A stretch of 34,850 nucleotides of DNA from an uncultured Parasphingopyxis sp. (GCF_937129435.1 NZ_CAKZNF010000053.1:1-34850); one strand, 5' to 3'; positions 18,077 through 26,573 are shown, numbered from the stretch's first letter. Notes: generated from the sequence alone by a model not told the origin. Numbers and translations: made by a program.

Positions 18077-19852
18077 ATGGCAGAAAGTGACTTCGACGCG
18101 CCGCCGACGCGGAAACTGGGCAATCTGGCGCTGATCTGGCGCTTTGCGAGCAAATATCCGTGGCGGATCGCCGGCGCGGGGTTGATGCTGCTTGTCGCGG
18201 CCTCGGCAACGCTCGCTATTCCGGACGGATTCAGGCGAGTCATCGATCGCGGTTTCGTGTCTGCGGGCGGCGATATCGCGCAATATTTCCACTATCTGCT
18301 GTTCATCGTCGTCATCCTCGCCTTCGCGACGGCGATGCGCTTCTATTTCGTCTCCTGGCTTGGCGAGCGGGTGGTCGCCGACCTGCGTGTCGCCGTGCAG
18401 CGCAACCTGCTGGCGCTCGACCCCAAATATTTCGAAGAGAATCGCCCGTCCGAAATCGCCTCGCGGATGACGTCCGACACCTCCGTAATCGAGATGATCG
18501 TGGGCACGACGATTTCGGTCGCTCTGCGCAACATTGTCATGGCGATCGGCGGCGTGATCTACCTCTTCACGCTTTCACCGAAGCTGACGGCGATGCTGCT
18601 GATCGGCATCCCGCTGATCCTCGGCCCGATCATCATCCTCGGGCGCAAGCTGCGCGACGTGTCGCGGCACAGTCAGGACCGTATTGCCGATGTCGGCGCG
18701 ATGGTCGCCGAAACATTGGGCGCGATGAAGATCGTCCAGGCCTTCGGGCAGGAGGATCGCGAGAGCCGCCGCTTCGGCGATGCGACCGAGCGTGCCTTCC
18801 AGACCGCCCGGCGCCGGATCACCATCCGCGCCTTCATGACGGGCATTGTGATTACGCTGATCTTCGGCGCGATCACGATGGTGATGTGGCAGGCGGCAGA
18901 CGATGTCGTCAACGAGCGGATCAGCGGAGGCACCGTCGCCGCCTTCGTCCTGACGGGCATGATCGTCGCCGGCGCCTTCGGGGCGTTGACCGAGGTGTTC
19001 GGCGAACTGATGCGCGGTGCGGGCGCGGCCGGCAGGCTGCAGGAATTGCTGGAAGAGGTGCCCGAGATACGCGCCCCGGCCAATCCGGTGCCGCTCCCCG
19101 TTCCATCGCGCGGAAAATTGGCCTTCGAAGGCGTGACTTTCCGATACCCGACACGGCCCGACGACAAGGCGCTCGACAATTTCGATCTGGCGGTCGAGCC
19201 GGGCGAGCTTGTCGCCATTGTCGGTCCCTCCGGCGCGGGCAAATCGACACTGTTCCAGCTCGCTCAGCGCTTTTACGACCCGCAAGAGGGTCGCGTCACG
19301 ATCGACGGCGTCGACCTGCGCGAGGCGGATCCGGAGGAAGTACGCACGCGGATGGCGATGGTGCCGCAGGAAACGGTCATCTTCGCAGCGACTGCGCGCG
19401 ACAATCTGCGCTACGGGAACTGGGATGCTGATGACAATGCGCTCTGGGCCGCGGCGGAGGCGGCCAATGCAGCGGAATATCTCAAGGCTTTGCCCGAGGG
19501 ACTGGACACGTTCCTCGGCGAGAGCGGTGCGCGCCTGTCCGGCGGTCAGCGCCAGCGGCTGGCCATCGCACGGGCTCTGCTCCGCGATTCGCCACTGCTG
19601 CTGCTCGACGAAGCAACATCCGCCCTCGATGCCGAATCCGAACGGCTGGTGCAGGACGCGCTCGACAGGTTGATGCGCGACCGGACGACGATCGTCATCG
19701 CCCATCGCCTGGCCACGGTTCGCTCAGCCGATCGTATCGTTGTCATGGACAAGGGCCGGATCGTCGAACAGGGCGACCATGCGGCCCTGTCCAATGCCGA
19801 AGGCCTCTATGCCCGTCTCGCCCGGCTGCAGTTCGAAGGCGTCGCCGCCTGA
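18077..19852 (+). CDS. ABC exporter half-transporter (fused membrane and ATPase domains)
   Basis: A 591-residue type IV ABC exporter half that works as a dimer in the inner membrane. Residues about 28-315 form the six-helix transmembrane domain, with hydrophobic segments near 30-48, 70-92, 145-166, 172-188, 255-272 and 285-303. The ATPase domain has Walker A GPSGAGKST (383-391), the Q-loop in VPQETVIF, the signature LSGGQ (488-492), Walker B LLLLDE (507-512) and H-loop His543. It resembles the lipid A/multidrug exporter subfamily (MsbA/BmrA-like); the cargo is unknown. The ATG at 18077 is used; a TTG directly before it is less likely. There is little ribosome-binding sequence. Confidence 0.93.
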   Translation: MAESDFDAPPTRKLGNLALIWRFASKYPWRIAGAGLMLLVAASATLAIPDGFRRVIDRGFVSAGGDIAQYFHYLLFIVVILAFATAMRFYFVSWLGERVVADLRVAVQRNLLALDPKYFEENRPSEIASRMTSDTSVIEMIVGTTISVALRNIVMAIGGVIYLFTLSPKLTAMLLIGIPLILGPIIILGRKLRDVSRHSQDRIADVGAMVAETLGAMKIVQAFGQEDRESRRFGDATERAFQTARRRITIRAFMTGIVITLIFGAITMVMWQAADDVVNERISGGTVAAFVLTGMIVAGAFGALTEVFGELMRGAGAAGRLQELLEEVPEIRAPANPVPLPVPSRGKLAFEGVTFRYPTRPDDKALDNFDLAVEPGELVAIVGPSGAGKSTLFQLAQRFYDPQEGRVTIDGVDLREADPEEVRTRMAMVPQETVIFAATARDNLRYGNWDADDNALWAAAEAANAAEYLKALPEGLDTFLGESGARLSGGQRQRLAIARALLRDSPLLLLDEATSALDAESERLVQDALDRLMRDRTTIVIAHRLATVRSADRIVVMDKGRIVEQGDHAALSNAEGLYARLARLQFEGVAA

Positions 19853-19986
19853 CACGGATCGCCGATGTCAGCAGGCGGCGTCTGATCCAAACTGGCGGAC
19901 CGTCGACGCCGCTTGCGGTTCATCCTCCGACTGGCCTGGTTGTGTCAGTCCCTTCGCCCGAGCGTCTCTTCCTTGCATCCTGCGCC

Positions 19987-20019
19987 AAAAGAAAAGGGGC
20001 CGCGCGACGCGCAGCCCCC
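19987..20019 (-). terminator. Rho-independent terminator of the tonB-exb operon
   Basis: On the minus strand, 24 bp after the last exbD stop, GGGGC-TGCGCG pairs with CGCG-GCCCC around a short loop, followed by TTTTCTTTT. This is the best intrinsic terminator in the window. The rest of the 190-bp gap up to the ABC exporter holds only an 8-bp inverted repeat (GCGGCGTC 19875-19882 / GACGCCGC 19905-19912). Confidence 0.85.
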
Positions 20020-20042
20020 GATCTTGTCGAAGAGGATGCTCA

Positions 20043-20477
20043 CTAGAAGTTGGCGTACATCTCGTTGCCGATAAAGCCCAAATTGGTGACCTCGGCACGC
20101 CGCGTAATCGCAAGAACCTCATCGACCAAATCGTAACGCGCCTGGGCATCGGGACGCATATGCAGTTCCGGCACCGGGTTCATCAGAACGGTCTGATCCA
20201 GATACTGGCGCAGCTGCGTCATAGTGATCGGCGTGCCGTTCCACAGGACCTCGTTGCCCGGCGAGATATAAACCTCGTTCTTCACCGGATCGATCATGTC
20301 CTCCGGCGGCGGCGTATCGTCCGCCACGGGCAGGTCGATCTTCACCGCGTGAGTCTGGATCGGGATCGTGACGATGAACATGATGAGAAGCACCAGCATG
20401 ACGTCGATCAACGGCGTCGTGTTGATGTCCATCATCGGCTCGTCTTCGCCGCCTTCGGTTTGTACTTTACCACCCAT
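20043..20477 (-). CDS. exbD: Biopolymer transporter ExbD (second copy)
   Basis: A 144-residue ExbD/TolR family protein, a single-pass inner-membrane subunit of the proton-driven motor that energises TonB. The transmembrane helix follows DINTTPLIDVMLVLL, with the essential proton-path aspartate at D25 as in E. coli ExbD. The periplasmic domain follows. It is the last gene of the operon, 26 bp after the first exbD, with AGGAG about 10 nt before the ATG. It differs clearly from the upstream copy (for example PVADDTPPPED after the helix). Confidence 0.94.
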   Translation of the reverse strand: MGGKVQTEGGEDEPMMDINTTPLIDVMLVLLIMFIVTIPIQTHAVKIDLPVADDTPPPEDMIDPVKNEVYISPGNEVLWNGTPITMTQLRQYLDQTVLMNPVPELHMRPDAQARYDLVDEVLAITRRAEVTNLGFIGNEMYANF

Positions 20478-20503
20478 GGGGGCTCTACTCCTAGGCTAAT
20501 ACG

Positions 20504-20995
20504 TTACAGGCGTTGAATGCCGATGCCCGGCGCCGGCTCGGAAATGAAGCCGACGCGCGCAAAACCGGCACGCTGCATGATGAAAATCGGACCACCGACA
20601 CACCGCCAGGGCGTGTTCACATCACCGCGGATATGCACTTCGGGAAGATCGTCTTCCGTCATGTTTTCCACACCGCCAGCATCCTCGATCAGCGTTTCCA
20701 TACGTTCGACGGCCCGGTTGTACAGATCTTCCGATGAAACCGGCGTGAGGTTCCAATAAACCTCGCAAGTCCCGCCCTCCGATCGGATCGAAAGCGACAC
20801 GTTCTCCGGCTTGGTCGCCGTCGGCAAGAGGCGAACGTCAGGCAGGTTGACGGGGACGGTCTGGATCACGACCGGAACCGTGATCAGAAAGATGATGAGG
20901 AGAACCAACATGACGTCCGTCAGCGGGACGACGTTGATCTCCGACATTGCGCCGCCGCCGCCATCGTCCTCGCTCGGAGCTACACTACCACCCAT
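20504..20995 (-). CDS. exbD: Biopolymer transporter ExbD (first copy)
   Basis: A 163-residue ExbD/TolR family protein. The cytoplasmic end is Gly-rich; then SEINVVPLTDVMLVLLIIF carries the motor aspartate (D27) at the start of the transmembrane helix. The periplasmic domain has two cysteines (GTCEVYW and WRCVGG) that the second copy lacks, so an internal disulfide is possible. AAGGA lies about 8 nt before the ATG. It is separated from exbB by 97 bp holding a strong hairpin. Confidence 0.93.
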   Translation of the reverse strand: MGGSVAPSEDDGGGGAMSEINVVPLTDVMLVLLIIFLITVPVVIQTVPVNLPDVRLLPTATKPENVSLSIRSEGGTCEVYWNLTPVSSEDLYNRAVERMETLIEDAGGVENMTEDDLPEVHIRGDVNTPWRCVGGPIFIMQRAGFARVGFISEPAPGIGIQRL

Positions 20996-21054
20996 TGATC
21001 GATCCTTACATTCTGGCGACCGTCGCCGATCGCTTCACCTTACAGGACGGGTGG

Positions 21055-21077
21055 GAGGCGCGGACACGCCGCGCCTC
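21055..21077 (-). promoter_or_regulatory. Strong hairpin in the exbB-exbD intergenic region
   Basis: GAGGCGCGG (21055-21063) and CCGCGCCTC (21069-21077) make a perfect 9-bp GC-rich stem with a 5-nt loop, 16 bp after the exbB stop. There is no U-tract, so it probably acts as an mRNA stability or attenuation element and not as a full terminator. Confidence 0.5.
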
Positions 21078-21092
21078 CTCTAATTGCCGTCG

Positions 21093-21869
21093 TTATTTCT
21101 TGGTCGTCGTGCTCGTGGTGGCTCCGGTGGCAGGCTTGGTTGCCGTCGCCGGCTTCGTGGCCGCGGCGGTGGTCACCGAAGGCTTCACCGCGCCATCGGA
21201 CATGATGTAGCCGTGCAGTTCGTTCGAGAACGAGCCAAGCTCTTCAACGATCGCCTTGTTGCGGCGGAGCAGCCAGTTATAGGCCATAACCGCCGGGACC
21301 GCCACGATCAGACCGAAAGCGGTCATGATCAAGGCCTCGCCGACCGGGCCGGCAACGGCGTCGATCGAGGCCTGACCGGCGGCGCCGATCTTGATGAGCG
21401 CGCGGTAGATGCCGACAACCGTACCGAACAGGCCGATGAACGGCGAGGTCGAACCGATCGTGGCGAGCAGCGCGAGTCCTTCGCTCAGCTTCGAGTTCAC
21501 CGAACCCACCGAACGATTGAGGGCGTTGACCGTCCACTCATGCGCTTCGACCGGGTCGGTCAGCTTGTTGTGGTGCTCGCGCGCCTGAATGCCGTCTTCG
21601 ACGACCTGGCGATAGGCACTGTTCTTCTCGAGCTTGGCAGCGCCTTCGGAAAGGCTGTTGGCCCGCCAGAAATTGGCACGGGCGCGCTTGCCCTGATTCA
21701 TGATCTTCTGCTGCTCGAACAGCTTGGTGAAGAGAATATACCAGGTGGCAATCGACATCAGCAGGAGAACGCCAGCCGTCGCCCATGCGACAAACCCGCC
21801 TTCTTCGAGAGCCTGTACAACGCCGTACGGATTTTCATTTGCGGCGGGAGCCGCTGCTTCGGTAGACAT
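21093..21869 (-). CDS. exbB: ExbB/TolQ family proton-channel protein
   Basis: A 258-residue MotA/TolQ/ExbB family protein, the pentameric channel subunit that couples proton flow to TonB. One hydrophobic helix lies at about 27-50 and two more at about 137-165 and 180-205 (LLATIGSTSPFIGLFGTV and ALIMTAFGLIVAVPAV), the classic ExbB block. The C-terminus after residue 230 is a Thr/Ala/Pro/Lys-rich tail (ATKPATATKPATG) of low complexity. GAGGAAAG lies 7 nt upstream of the ATG. The gene sits between tonB and the two exbD copies. Confidence 0.95.
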   Translation of the reverse strand: MSTEAAAPAANENPYGVVQALEEGGFVAWATAGVLLLMSIATWYILFTKLFEQQKIMNQGKRARANFWRANSLSEGAAKLEKNSAYRQVVEDGIQAREHHNKLTDPVEAHEWTVNALNRSVGSVNSKLSEGLALLATIGSTSPFIGLFGTVVGIYRALIKIGAAGQASIDAVAGPVGEALIMTAFGLIVAVPAVMAYNWLLRRNKAIVEELGSFSNELHGYIMSDGAVKPSVTTAAATKPATATKPATGATTSTTTKK

Positions 21870-21937
21870 GAGTTACTTTCCTCTTCGACAAATTGGTTTG
21901 AGGCCACCGCAAAACCCCTCCGCGGCGGCGTGAAACA

Positions 21938-22597
21938 TCAATCAGGTATCTGCCACAACACGCTGCTGGAGTAGCTTCCGGTCACCGGATTGCCCGCATC
22001 ATCGCGCGCAGCATCGAACCGGGCGCGCCGAGTCACCTGTCGGCACGTTTCCTGATCGAGCCGCTGATGGCCGCTCGAGCTCGTGATCTGGCAATCGGTC
22101 ACACGTCCGTTACTTCCCACGGTCACGCGAAAGCCGGTCGTGCCCTGCTCACCCGCACGCTGTGACGCACTCGGATAGTCCGCGTTCGTCACCCAACGGC
22201 CCGGGTTGTTGCTCGGCGACGCCGGCGCAGCCTGGCTAGGTGGCGGAGGCGGCGGAGGCGGAGGTGGCGGCGGCGGAGCCGAAGGCCGCGGGATCGGCCG
22301 GAAGACCGGCGGCGGAGGCGGCGCCATACGGACCGGCCGTGTGATCTGCACCGGCGGCTGGGTCACCTGCACCGGCGGCGGCGGGATCGGTTGATCCGGC
22401 GGTGGGGGCGGCGGCTCCTCTTCAGGCGGCGGCGGCTCCTCTTCGACGTCGAACACATCAAGGTCCTGCTGCATGTTGCGCACGACCGACACGGCCAAGC
22501 CCGAAACCAGGGCATAAGCCATTCCGACATGAAGAAGGCCGACAATGATGATCGCCACGACACGGCGAGAACTCATCTTTTGATCAGCATAGGCCAT
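21938..22597 (-). CDS. tonB: Energy transducer TonB
   Basis: A 219-residue TonB. An N-terminal helix at about 12-34 contains the conserved His (H23) that contacts ExbB/ExbD. Next comes a long Pro/Glu-rich periplasmic spacer that includes 13 prolines in a row (22238-22276). The C-terminal TonB domain starts near NADYPSASQRAGEQG and ends VLWQIPD; it binds the TonB box of outer-membrane receptors. Two cysteines (TDCQ and ETCR) lie in this domain. The start is ATG at 22597, with GGAGGGAG rather far upstream (about 12 nt); ATG 22576 (MSSRRVV) is an alternative. It is the first gene of tonB-exbB-exbD-exbD. Confidence 0.94.
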   Translation of the reverse strand: MAYADQKMSSRRVVAIIIVGLLHVGMAYALVSGLAVSVVRNMQQDLDVFDVEEEPPPPEEEPPPPPPDQPIPPPPVQVTQPPVQITRPVRMAPPPPPVFRPIPRPSAPPPPPPPPPPPPPSQAAPASPSNNPGRWVTNADYPSASQRAGEQGTTGFRVTVGSNGRVTDCQITSSSGHQRLDQETCRQVTRRARFDAARDDAGNPVTGSYSSSVLWQIPD

Positions 22598-22633
22598 TAA
22601 TCTGCGACACTCCCTCCAAAGCCCGAAACCCTC

Positions 22634-22663
22634 ATACAGCAGCCGTTAACGGGACACTGTCAA
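22634..22663 (-). promoter_or_regulatory. Candidate promoter of the tonB operon
   Basis: On the minus strand a perfect TTGACA (22663-22658) is followed after 18 bp by CTGTAT (22639-22634). This places transcription start about 30 bp upstream of the tonB ATG. No obvious Fur box is seen. The rest of the 191-bp gap shows nothing I can name. Confidence 0.5.
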
Positions 22664-22788
22664 GGATGAACGCCGACGATGTACTAATGTTTCACCAGCG
22701 ACCTTCCAATCCCTACCGTTCGCTTCCGGGTTACGCAACAGTTACCAACAGGCTATCGTATGATTCACTCTGAAAAGTACGTTCCCCC

Positions 22789-23640
22789 ATGCAGATCGAG
22801 GAAATGATGTCCCGCTTTTCCCTGCCTTTCGCCCTCCTCGCCCTTTCCGCAGCTACGGCTGTTCACGCGCAGAATTCCGCCCCGGCGCCGGACACGGAAT
22901 ATAGCTTTGCCGACTTGGCCGACCTTGCTCTCGGCGCACCGATCGTCGCCCATGCGGAGATTGATCGGGCCAATCGTCTCGATCCGGAACGTGCGCCCGG
23001 CGTAGCTCCCGGACATCTGCGCTATTATGTCGAGGCCGAACTCAGCAGCCTGATTCGCAGCGACAACGCTCTCCCCCGTGAGGTCCGCTACCTTGTCGAC
23101 GTTCCGCTCGATCCCAATGGCGACCGGCCCCGGCTGCGCGGTGAGGAAGTCCTGATCATGGCGACACCGGTTCGCGGCCGGCCCGGAGAGATCCAGCTCG
23201 TCGCGCCGTCTTCGCAGATTCGCTGGACGCCCGAGCGGGAACAGATCATCCGCAGGCTCCTGACCGAAGCCGCCGCGCCCGGTGCGCCGGGCATCGTCAC
23301 TGGCGTCGGTAATGCATTCAGCGTGCCCGGCGCGCTTCCCGGCGAGAGCGAGACGCAGATCTTTCTCTCGACCAGCGACGGGCGCCCCGTGTCGATCAGC
23401 GTCCTGCGCCGCCCCAACCAGCGGCCGCGTTGGAGTGTTTCGCTCAGCGAAATCGTCGAATCGGCCTCACCACCGCCGCAGCGGGATACCTTGCTCTGGT
23501 ACCGGCTCGCCTGCTTCCTGCCCGCCGAACTGCCGCGGACCACGTTCGAATCGATGGACCCGAACCAGATTTCGGTCGCGCGGCAGGATTATCAGATGGT
23601 GATCGGCGATCTCGGGCAGTGCACGCGCTATCGCTCATAG
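22789..23640 (+). CDS. Exported protein of unknown function
   Basis: A 283-residue protein with a Sec signal peptide (MSRFSLPFALLALSAATAVHAQ; cleavage likely after HAQ). The mature part has mixed alpha/beta character and no motif I can place. It contains two cysteines (LACFLP and LGQCTR) that could pair. Codon use and composition match the neighbours, so it is a real gene. ATG 22789 has no ribosome-binding site; ATG 22807, with GAGGAA a few nt upstream and direct entry into MSRFSL, may be the true start. It diverges from tonB and converges with the SDR gene 19 bp away. Confidence 0.75.
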   Translation: MQIEEMMSRFSLPFALLALSAATAVHAQNSAPAPDTEYSFADLADLALGAPIVAHAEIDRANRLDPERAPGVAPGHLRYYVEAELSSLIRSDNALPREVRYLVDVPLDPNGDRPRLRGEEVLIMATPVRGRPGEIQLVAPSSQIRWTPEREQIIRRLLTEAAAPGAPGIVTGVGNAFSVPGALPGESETQIFLSTSDGRPVSISVLRRPNQRPRWSVSLSEIVESASPPPQRDTLLWYRLACFLPAELPRTTFESMDPNQISVARQDYQMVIGDLGQCTRYRS

Positions 23641-23659
23641 GTCCGAGCGGTCTCGCTGC

Positions 23660-24409
23660 CTACAGATTGGCGAAGTCGCGCTCGAAACTGCGCAGGTGCG
23701 CGCCGCCATCCACATACAAGACCTGCCCCGTCACCGCGCCTGCCTGGGTGAGCCAGAAGGCCGCATCCGCGATCTGGCCGGGCCGCGGCAGCTTTTCGAG
23801 CGGCATGGCGGCCCGCGCGCGGTCGATCGTTTCGGCGTCATAATCATCAGTCGCAATGGTGAGGCCCGGTGCAACGCCGTTCACGCGGATCGCCGGCGCC
23901 AGTTCCCGCGCCAGAATTTGCGTGGCCCCGGCAAGCGCAATCTTCGACAGGCCGTAGGCGAACTGATCGCCGTGCGGATTGGCGATTCGCTGATCGAGAA
24001 TATTGACGATCGCACCGGGTTTTCCGCCAAGCGCCTCGGCAAAGGCGCGCGCCAGCAATACGGGCGCGGCGCAGTTGACCGCATAGTGATCGAGCAGCGC
24101 CTCTCCGGTCACGCTTTCGGGCCGGTCCTGCCCGAACATGGCGGCGCTGTTGATCAGAATGTCGGGCGGCCGACCGAAGGCAGCGGCGATTCGCGGGATC
24201 AGCGCGGTGGCGGCATCGGCATCGGAAAGATCGGCCGCGAAACCCTGCCACGGCGTCTCGTCGGCTTCCAGCTGCCGCGCTAATGCCCGTTCGGGCGCCG
24301 GGTCTTCCGAGGCATGGAGCGCGAGCGCGAACCCGTGATCGGCAAAATGCGCGGCGATGGCCGCACCGAGCCGCCGGCATCCGCCGGTGACGAGCGCCAG
24401 CCCTGTCAT
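23660..24409 (-). CDS. SDR-family reductase, FolM/pteridine-reductase-like
   Basis: A 249-residue short-chain dehydrogenase. The cofactor loop reads TGGCRRLG, with two arginines suited to NADPH as in pteridine reductases and FolM, where the usual SDR motif would be TGxxxGxG. NSAAM, the catalytic Tyr-Lys pair in YGLSK and the C-terminal VDGGAHLR (E. coli FolM ends in a similar DGGxHLR) support this. FolM reduces dihydromonapterin to tetrahydromonapterin. The ATG overlaps the folB stop by four bases (ATGA), a direct link to pterin metabolism. A general SDR role cannot be excluded without biochemistry. Confidence 0.9.
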   Translation of the reverse strand: MTGLALVTGGCRRLGAAIAAHFADHGFALALHASEDPAPERALARQLEADETPWQGFAADLSDADAATALIPRIAAAFGRPPDILINSAAMFGQDRPESVTGEALLDHYAVNCAAPVLLARAFAEALGGKPGAIVNILDQRIANPHGDQFAYGLSKIALAGATQILARELAPAIRVNGVAPGLTIATDDYDAETIDRARAAMPLEKLPRPGQIADAAFWLTQAGAVTGQVLYVDGGAHLRSFERDFANL

Positions 24410-24792
24410 GCCCGCCGGTTCCTAACGAGCGTGATGCCGATATCCTCGCCATTCTCCGAGATGGCGAGCTTGACGATATCGACCTCGACCCGGGAAACGC
24501 GCCGATCCTGCAGGAACAGCGTCTCGGCGATATGCTCGGCCACCGATTCGATCAGCGTGAAATGACGGTCCTTGGGCAAGGCGTCGGTCATGGCGTGTTT
24601 GAGATCGAGATAGTTTTTCGAACGCGATAGCGGCGTATCCATCTCGAACCGGCCCGCGATATCGAGATCGGCCGTCACGGAAATGCGGAGCGGCTGCGGC
24701 AGCTTTGTTTCTTCGGAATAGATGCCGGTCAGAACATAGACTTCCACGCCGCGCACATGCAGCCGCAACAGATCGCCGTCAGAACTCGCCAT
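24406..24792 (-). CDS. folB: Dihydroneopterin aldolase
   Basis: A 128-residue FolB enzyme, which makes 6-hydroxymethyl-dihydropterin for folate. It has the pterin-site pattern LTGIYSEETKLPQPL, the conserved NYLDLKHAM block, LIESVAEHIAE with the key Glu, and a lysine in VDIVKLAI at the catalytic place. Length is normal (about 120). The ATG at 24792 is chosen because GGGAGA lies about 6 nt upstream; a longer frame to 24834 lacks one. It is translationally coupled to the FolM-like SDR. Confidence 0.93.
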   Translation of the reverse strand: MASSDGDLLRLHVRGVEVYVLTGIYSEETKLPQPLRISVTADLDIAGRFEMDTPLSRSKNYLDLKHAMTDALPKDRHFTLIESVAEHIAETLFLQDRRVSRVEVDIVKLAISENGEDIGITLVRNRRA

Positions 24793-24883
24793 TGTTTCTC
24801 CCGTTCCGATTCGCGCTTGAGATATCGCCGCCAAGCGCTAATGGCCGCCGCTCCCCACGTAAATGCCGCTTCCGGAGGAACAG

Positions 24884-25411
24884 GTGCCGCAACTCGTGCC
24901 GCTCGCGGTGATCGACGCCGCACAGATCGTGACGCTGCTCGACGCCGCCTTCGGCGCCGATCGGCACCAGCGCACGGCCTATAAGGTGCGCGCGGGCACC
25001 GAATGGCTGCCTGAATATTCGGTCGCCGTCACGGACGGCTCGCATTTGCTGGGCACCGCGCAGGGATGGCCCGTCGCGCTGTTCGGGGAGGACGGAGAGC
25101 GGTCGCCTCTTATCATGGTCGGGCCTGTGGCCGTGATTCCCGAGATGCAGGGCACGGGCATCGGCAAGCAGATGACCCATGCGATTTGCGACGCGCTCGA
25201 TTTGCACGGCGAATCCGGTGTGATGATCGGCGACCCGGAATATTATGAACGCTTCTTCGGTTTCCGCTCCGGACCGGCCAGTGGCTGGTCTTTGCCCGGC
25301 CCCGTCGAGGCCCGCCGCGTCCTGTTGCGCCCGGCGCCCGGTACACGCTGGCCGGCAAGGGGACAACTCGGTCCCGATCCTTTGCACAACAAGGGCGGAT
25401 TGCCTAACTAG
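24884..25411 (+). CDS. GNAT-family N-acetyltransferase
   Basis: A 175-residue acetyltransferase that uses acetyl-CoA. The core VGPVAVIPEMQGTGIGKQM is the GNAT motif A with the Q/RxxGxG/A pyrophosphate loop (QGTGIG). The following GDPEYYERFFGF block resembles the YhbS-like subgroup, whose substrates are mostly unknown. The start is decided by the ribosome-binding site: GGAGGA at 24874-24879 lies 4 nt before GTG 24884, while the longer ATG frame from 24863 would place this sequence inside the gene. It diverges from folB and is 5 bp ahead of the DUF1285 gene, so it probably leads that operon. Confidence 0.85.
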   Translation: MPQLVPLAVIDAAQIVTLLDAAFGADRHQRTAYKVRAGTEWLPEYSVAVTDGSHLLGTAQGWPVALFGEDGERSPLIMVGPVAVIPEMQGTGIGKQMTHAICDALDLHGESGVMIGDPEYYERFFGFRSGPASGWSLPGPVEARRVLLRPAPGTRWPARGQLGPDPLHNKGGLPN

Positions 25412-25416
25412 CGGCC

Positions 25417-25980
25417 ATGCCCGCCCCGCCCGACAATCTCGCTTCGCTAAGCCTCGACGACATCGCCGCGCATATCGAGGATCGGTCGCTGCCGCCGGTC
25501 GAGACATGGCACCCCGAGCGCGAGGGCGCGATCGACATCGTCATCACGCGCGACGGGCGGTGGATCCATGAAGGCGATCCCATCGAACGGCCTGCGCTCG
25601 TCGCGCTGTTCTCGACGATCCTGCGCCGCGAACCCGATGGCAGCTATGTGCTCGTGACGCCGGCCGAGAAGCTGACGATCGAAGTCGAGGACGCGCCCTT
25701 TGTGGCGGTGGAGATGAAGAGCGAAGGGTCGGGACAGGAGCGGACCATGGCCTTCCGGCTTAACACGGGCGACCTCGTCTCCGCCGGCCCGGATCATCCC
25801 CTCCGCCTGCGCGACAGCCGCGACGGCCCCCTGCCCTATCTTCATGTCCGCGGCGGGCTCGAAGCGCTGATCGGCAGGAACGTCTATTACGAGCTGATCG
25901 ATCTCGCCCTGGACGAAGATCACAGTCCGCTCGGCCTGTGGAGCGGCGGCGAATTCTTTGCGCTGGATCCGGAGTCATGA
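25417..25980 (+). CDS. DUF1285 family protein
   Basis: A 187-residue cytoplasmic protein of the conserved DUF1285 family, whose function is unknown. Typical features are an N-terminal helix, then WHPEREGAIDIVITRDGRW, PIERPALVALFSTILRRE and the late PYLHVRGGLEALI block. Its TGA overlaps the Nudix ATG (ATGA). Genes of this family often precede the Nudix and cca genes in alphaproteobacteria, as here. Confidence 0.9.
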   Translation: MPAPPDNLASLSLDDIAAHIEDRSLPPVETWHPEREGAIDIVITRDGRWIHEGDPIERPALVALFSTILRREPDGSYVLVTPAEKLTIEVEDAPFVAVEMKSEGSGQERTMAFRLNTGDLVSAGPDHPLRLRDSRDGPLPYLHVRGGLEALIGRNVYYELIDLALDEDHSPLGLWSGGEFFALDPES

Positions 25981-26573
25981 CGCTTGCCGACAGGCTTCGC
26001 GCGATGATCGAGGCGCCGCTGGCCGATATGCAGGGTGCCGACACGCATTTGAACGATGCCGAATTGCGGGCGGACAGCGTCGATGCCGCCGTGCTCATCC
26101 CCATTGTCGACCGCCTCGAGCCCGGCGTGATCCTGACCCGCCGTACCGACGAACTTCCCAGCCATCCCGGTCAGGTCGCCTTTCCCGGCGGCAAGGTCGA
26201 TCCGGGCGATGACGGTCCGGTCGATGCGGCGCTGCGCGAATCGGAAGAGGAAATCGCCCTGCCCCGCGACCGCGTCGAAATCATCGGCACCACCGATCTC
26301 TATCTCACCGGCACCGGCTTCCACATCACACCCGTCATCGGCATCGTCCCCCCCGGCCTCGATCTCGTACCTGAGGCAGGCGAAGTCGCGGCGATCTTCG
26401 AGGTGCCCTTCGACACGCTGTTCGATCCCGCGAACTACGACCAGCAGCACGTCCACTGGAACGGCCGGCCGCGCAGCTATCACGAAATGTACTGGGACGA
26501 GCACCGTATCTGGGGCGTGACGGCGGCGATCATCCTGAATTTCGCGCGGCGCATCCGGGCGGTGGCGCAATGA
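25977..26573 (+). CDS. Nudix hydrolase, CoA pyrophosphatase type
   Basis: A 198-residue Nudix hydrolase. The Nudix box is present as GGKVDPG followed by ALRESEEEIAL (the RExxEE core is intact). The upstream SHPGQVAFPGG is the CoA-pyrophosphatase (NudL/UPF0035) signature, so it probably cleaves CoA or its oxidised forms to phosphopantetheine and 3',5'-ADP. The ATG at 25977 overlaps the DUF1285 stop, and its own stop overlaps the cca ATG at 26570 (both ATGA), so the three genes are translationally coupled. Confidence 0.93.
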   Translation: MTLADRLRAMIEAPLADMQGADTHLNDAELRADSVDAAVLIPIVDRLEPGVILTRRTDELPSHPGQVAFPGGKVDPGDDGPVDAALRESEEEIALPRDRVEIIGTTDLYLTGTGFHITPVIGIVPPGLDLVPEAGEVAAIFEVPFDTLFDPANYDQQHVHWNGRPRSYHEMYWDEHRIWGVTAAIILNFARRIRAVAQ

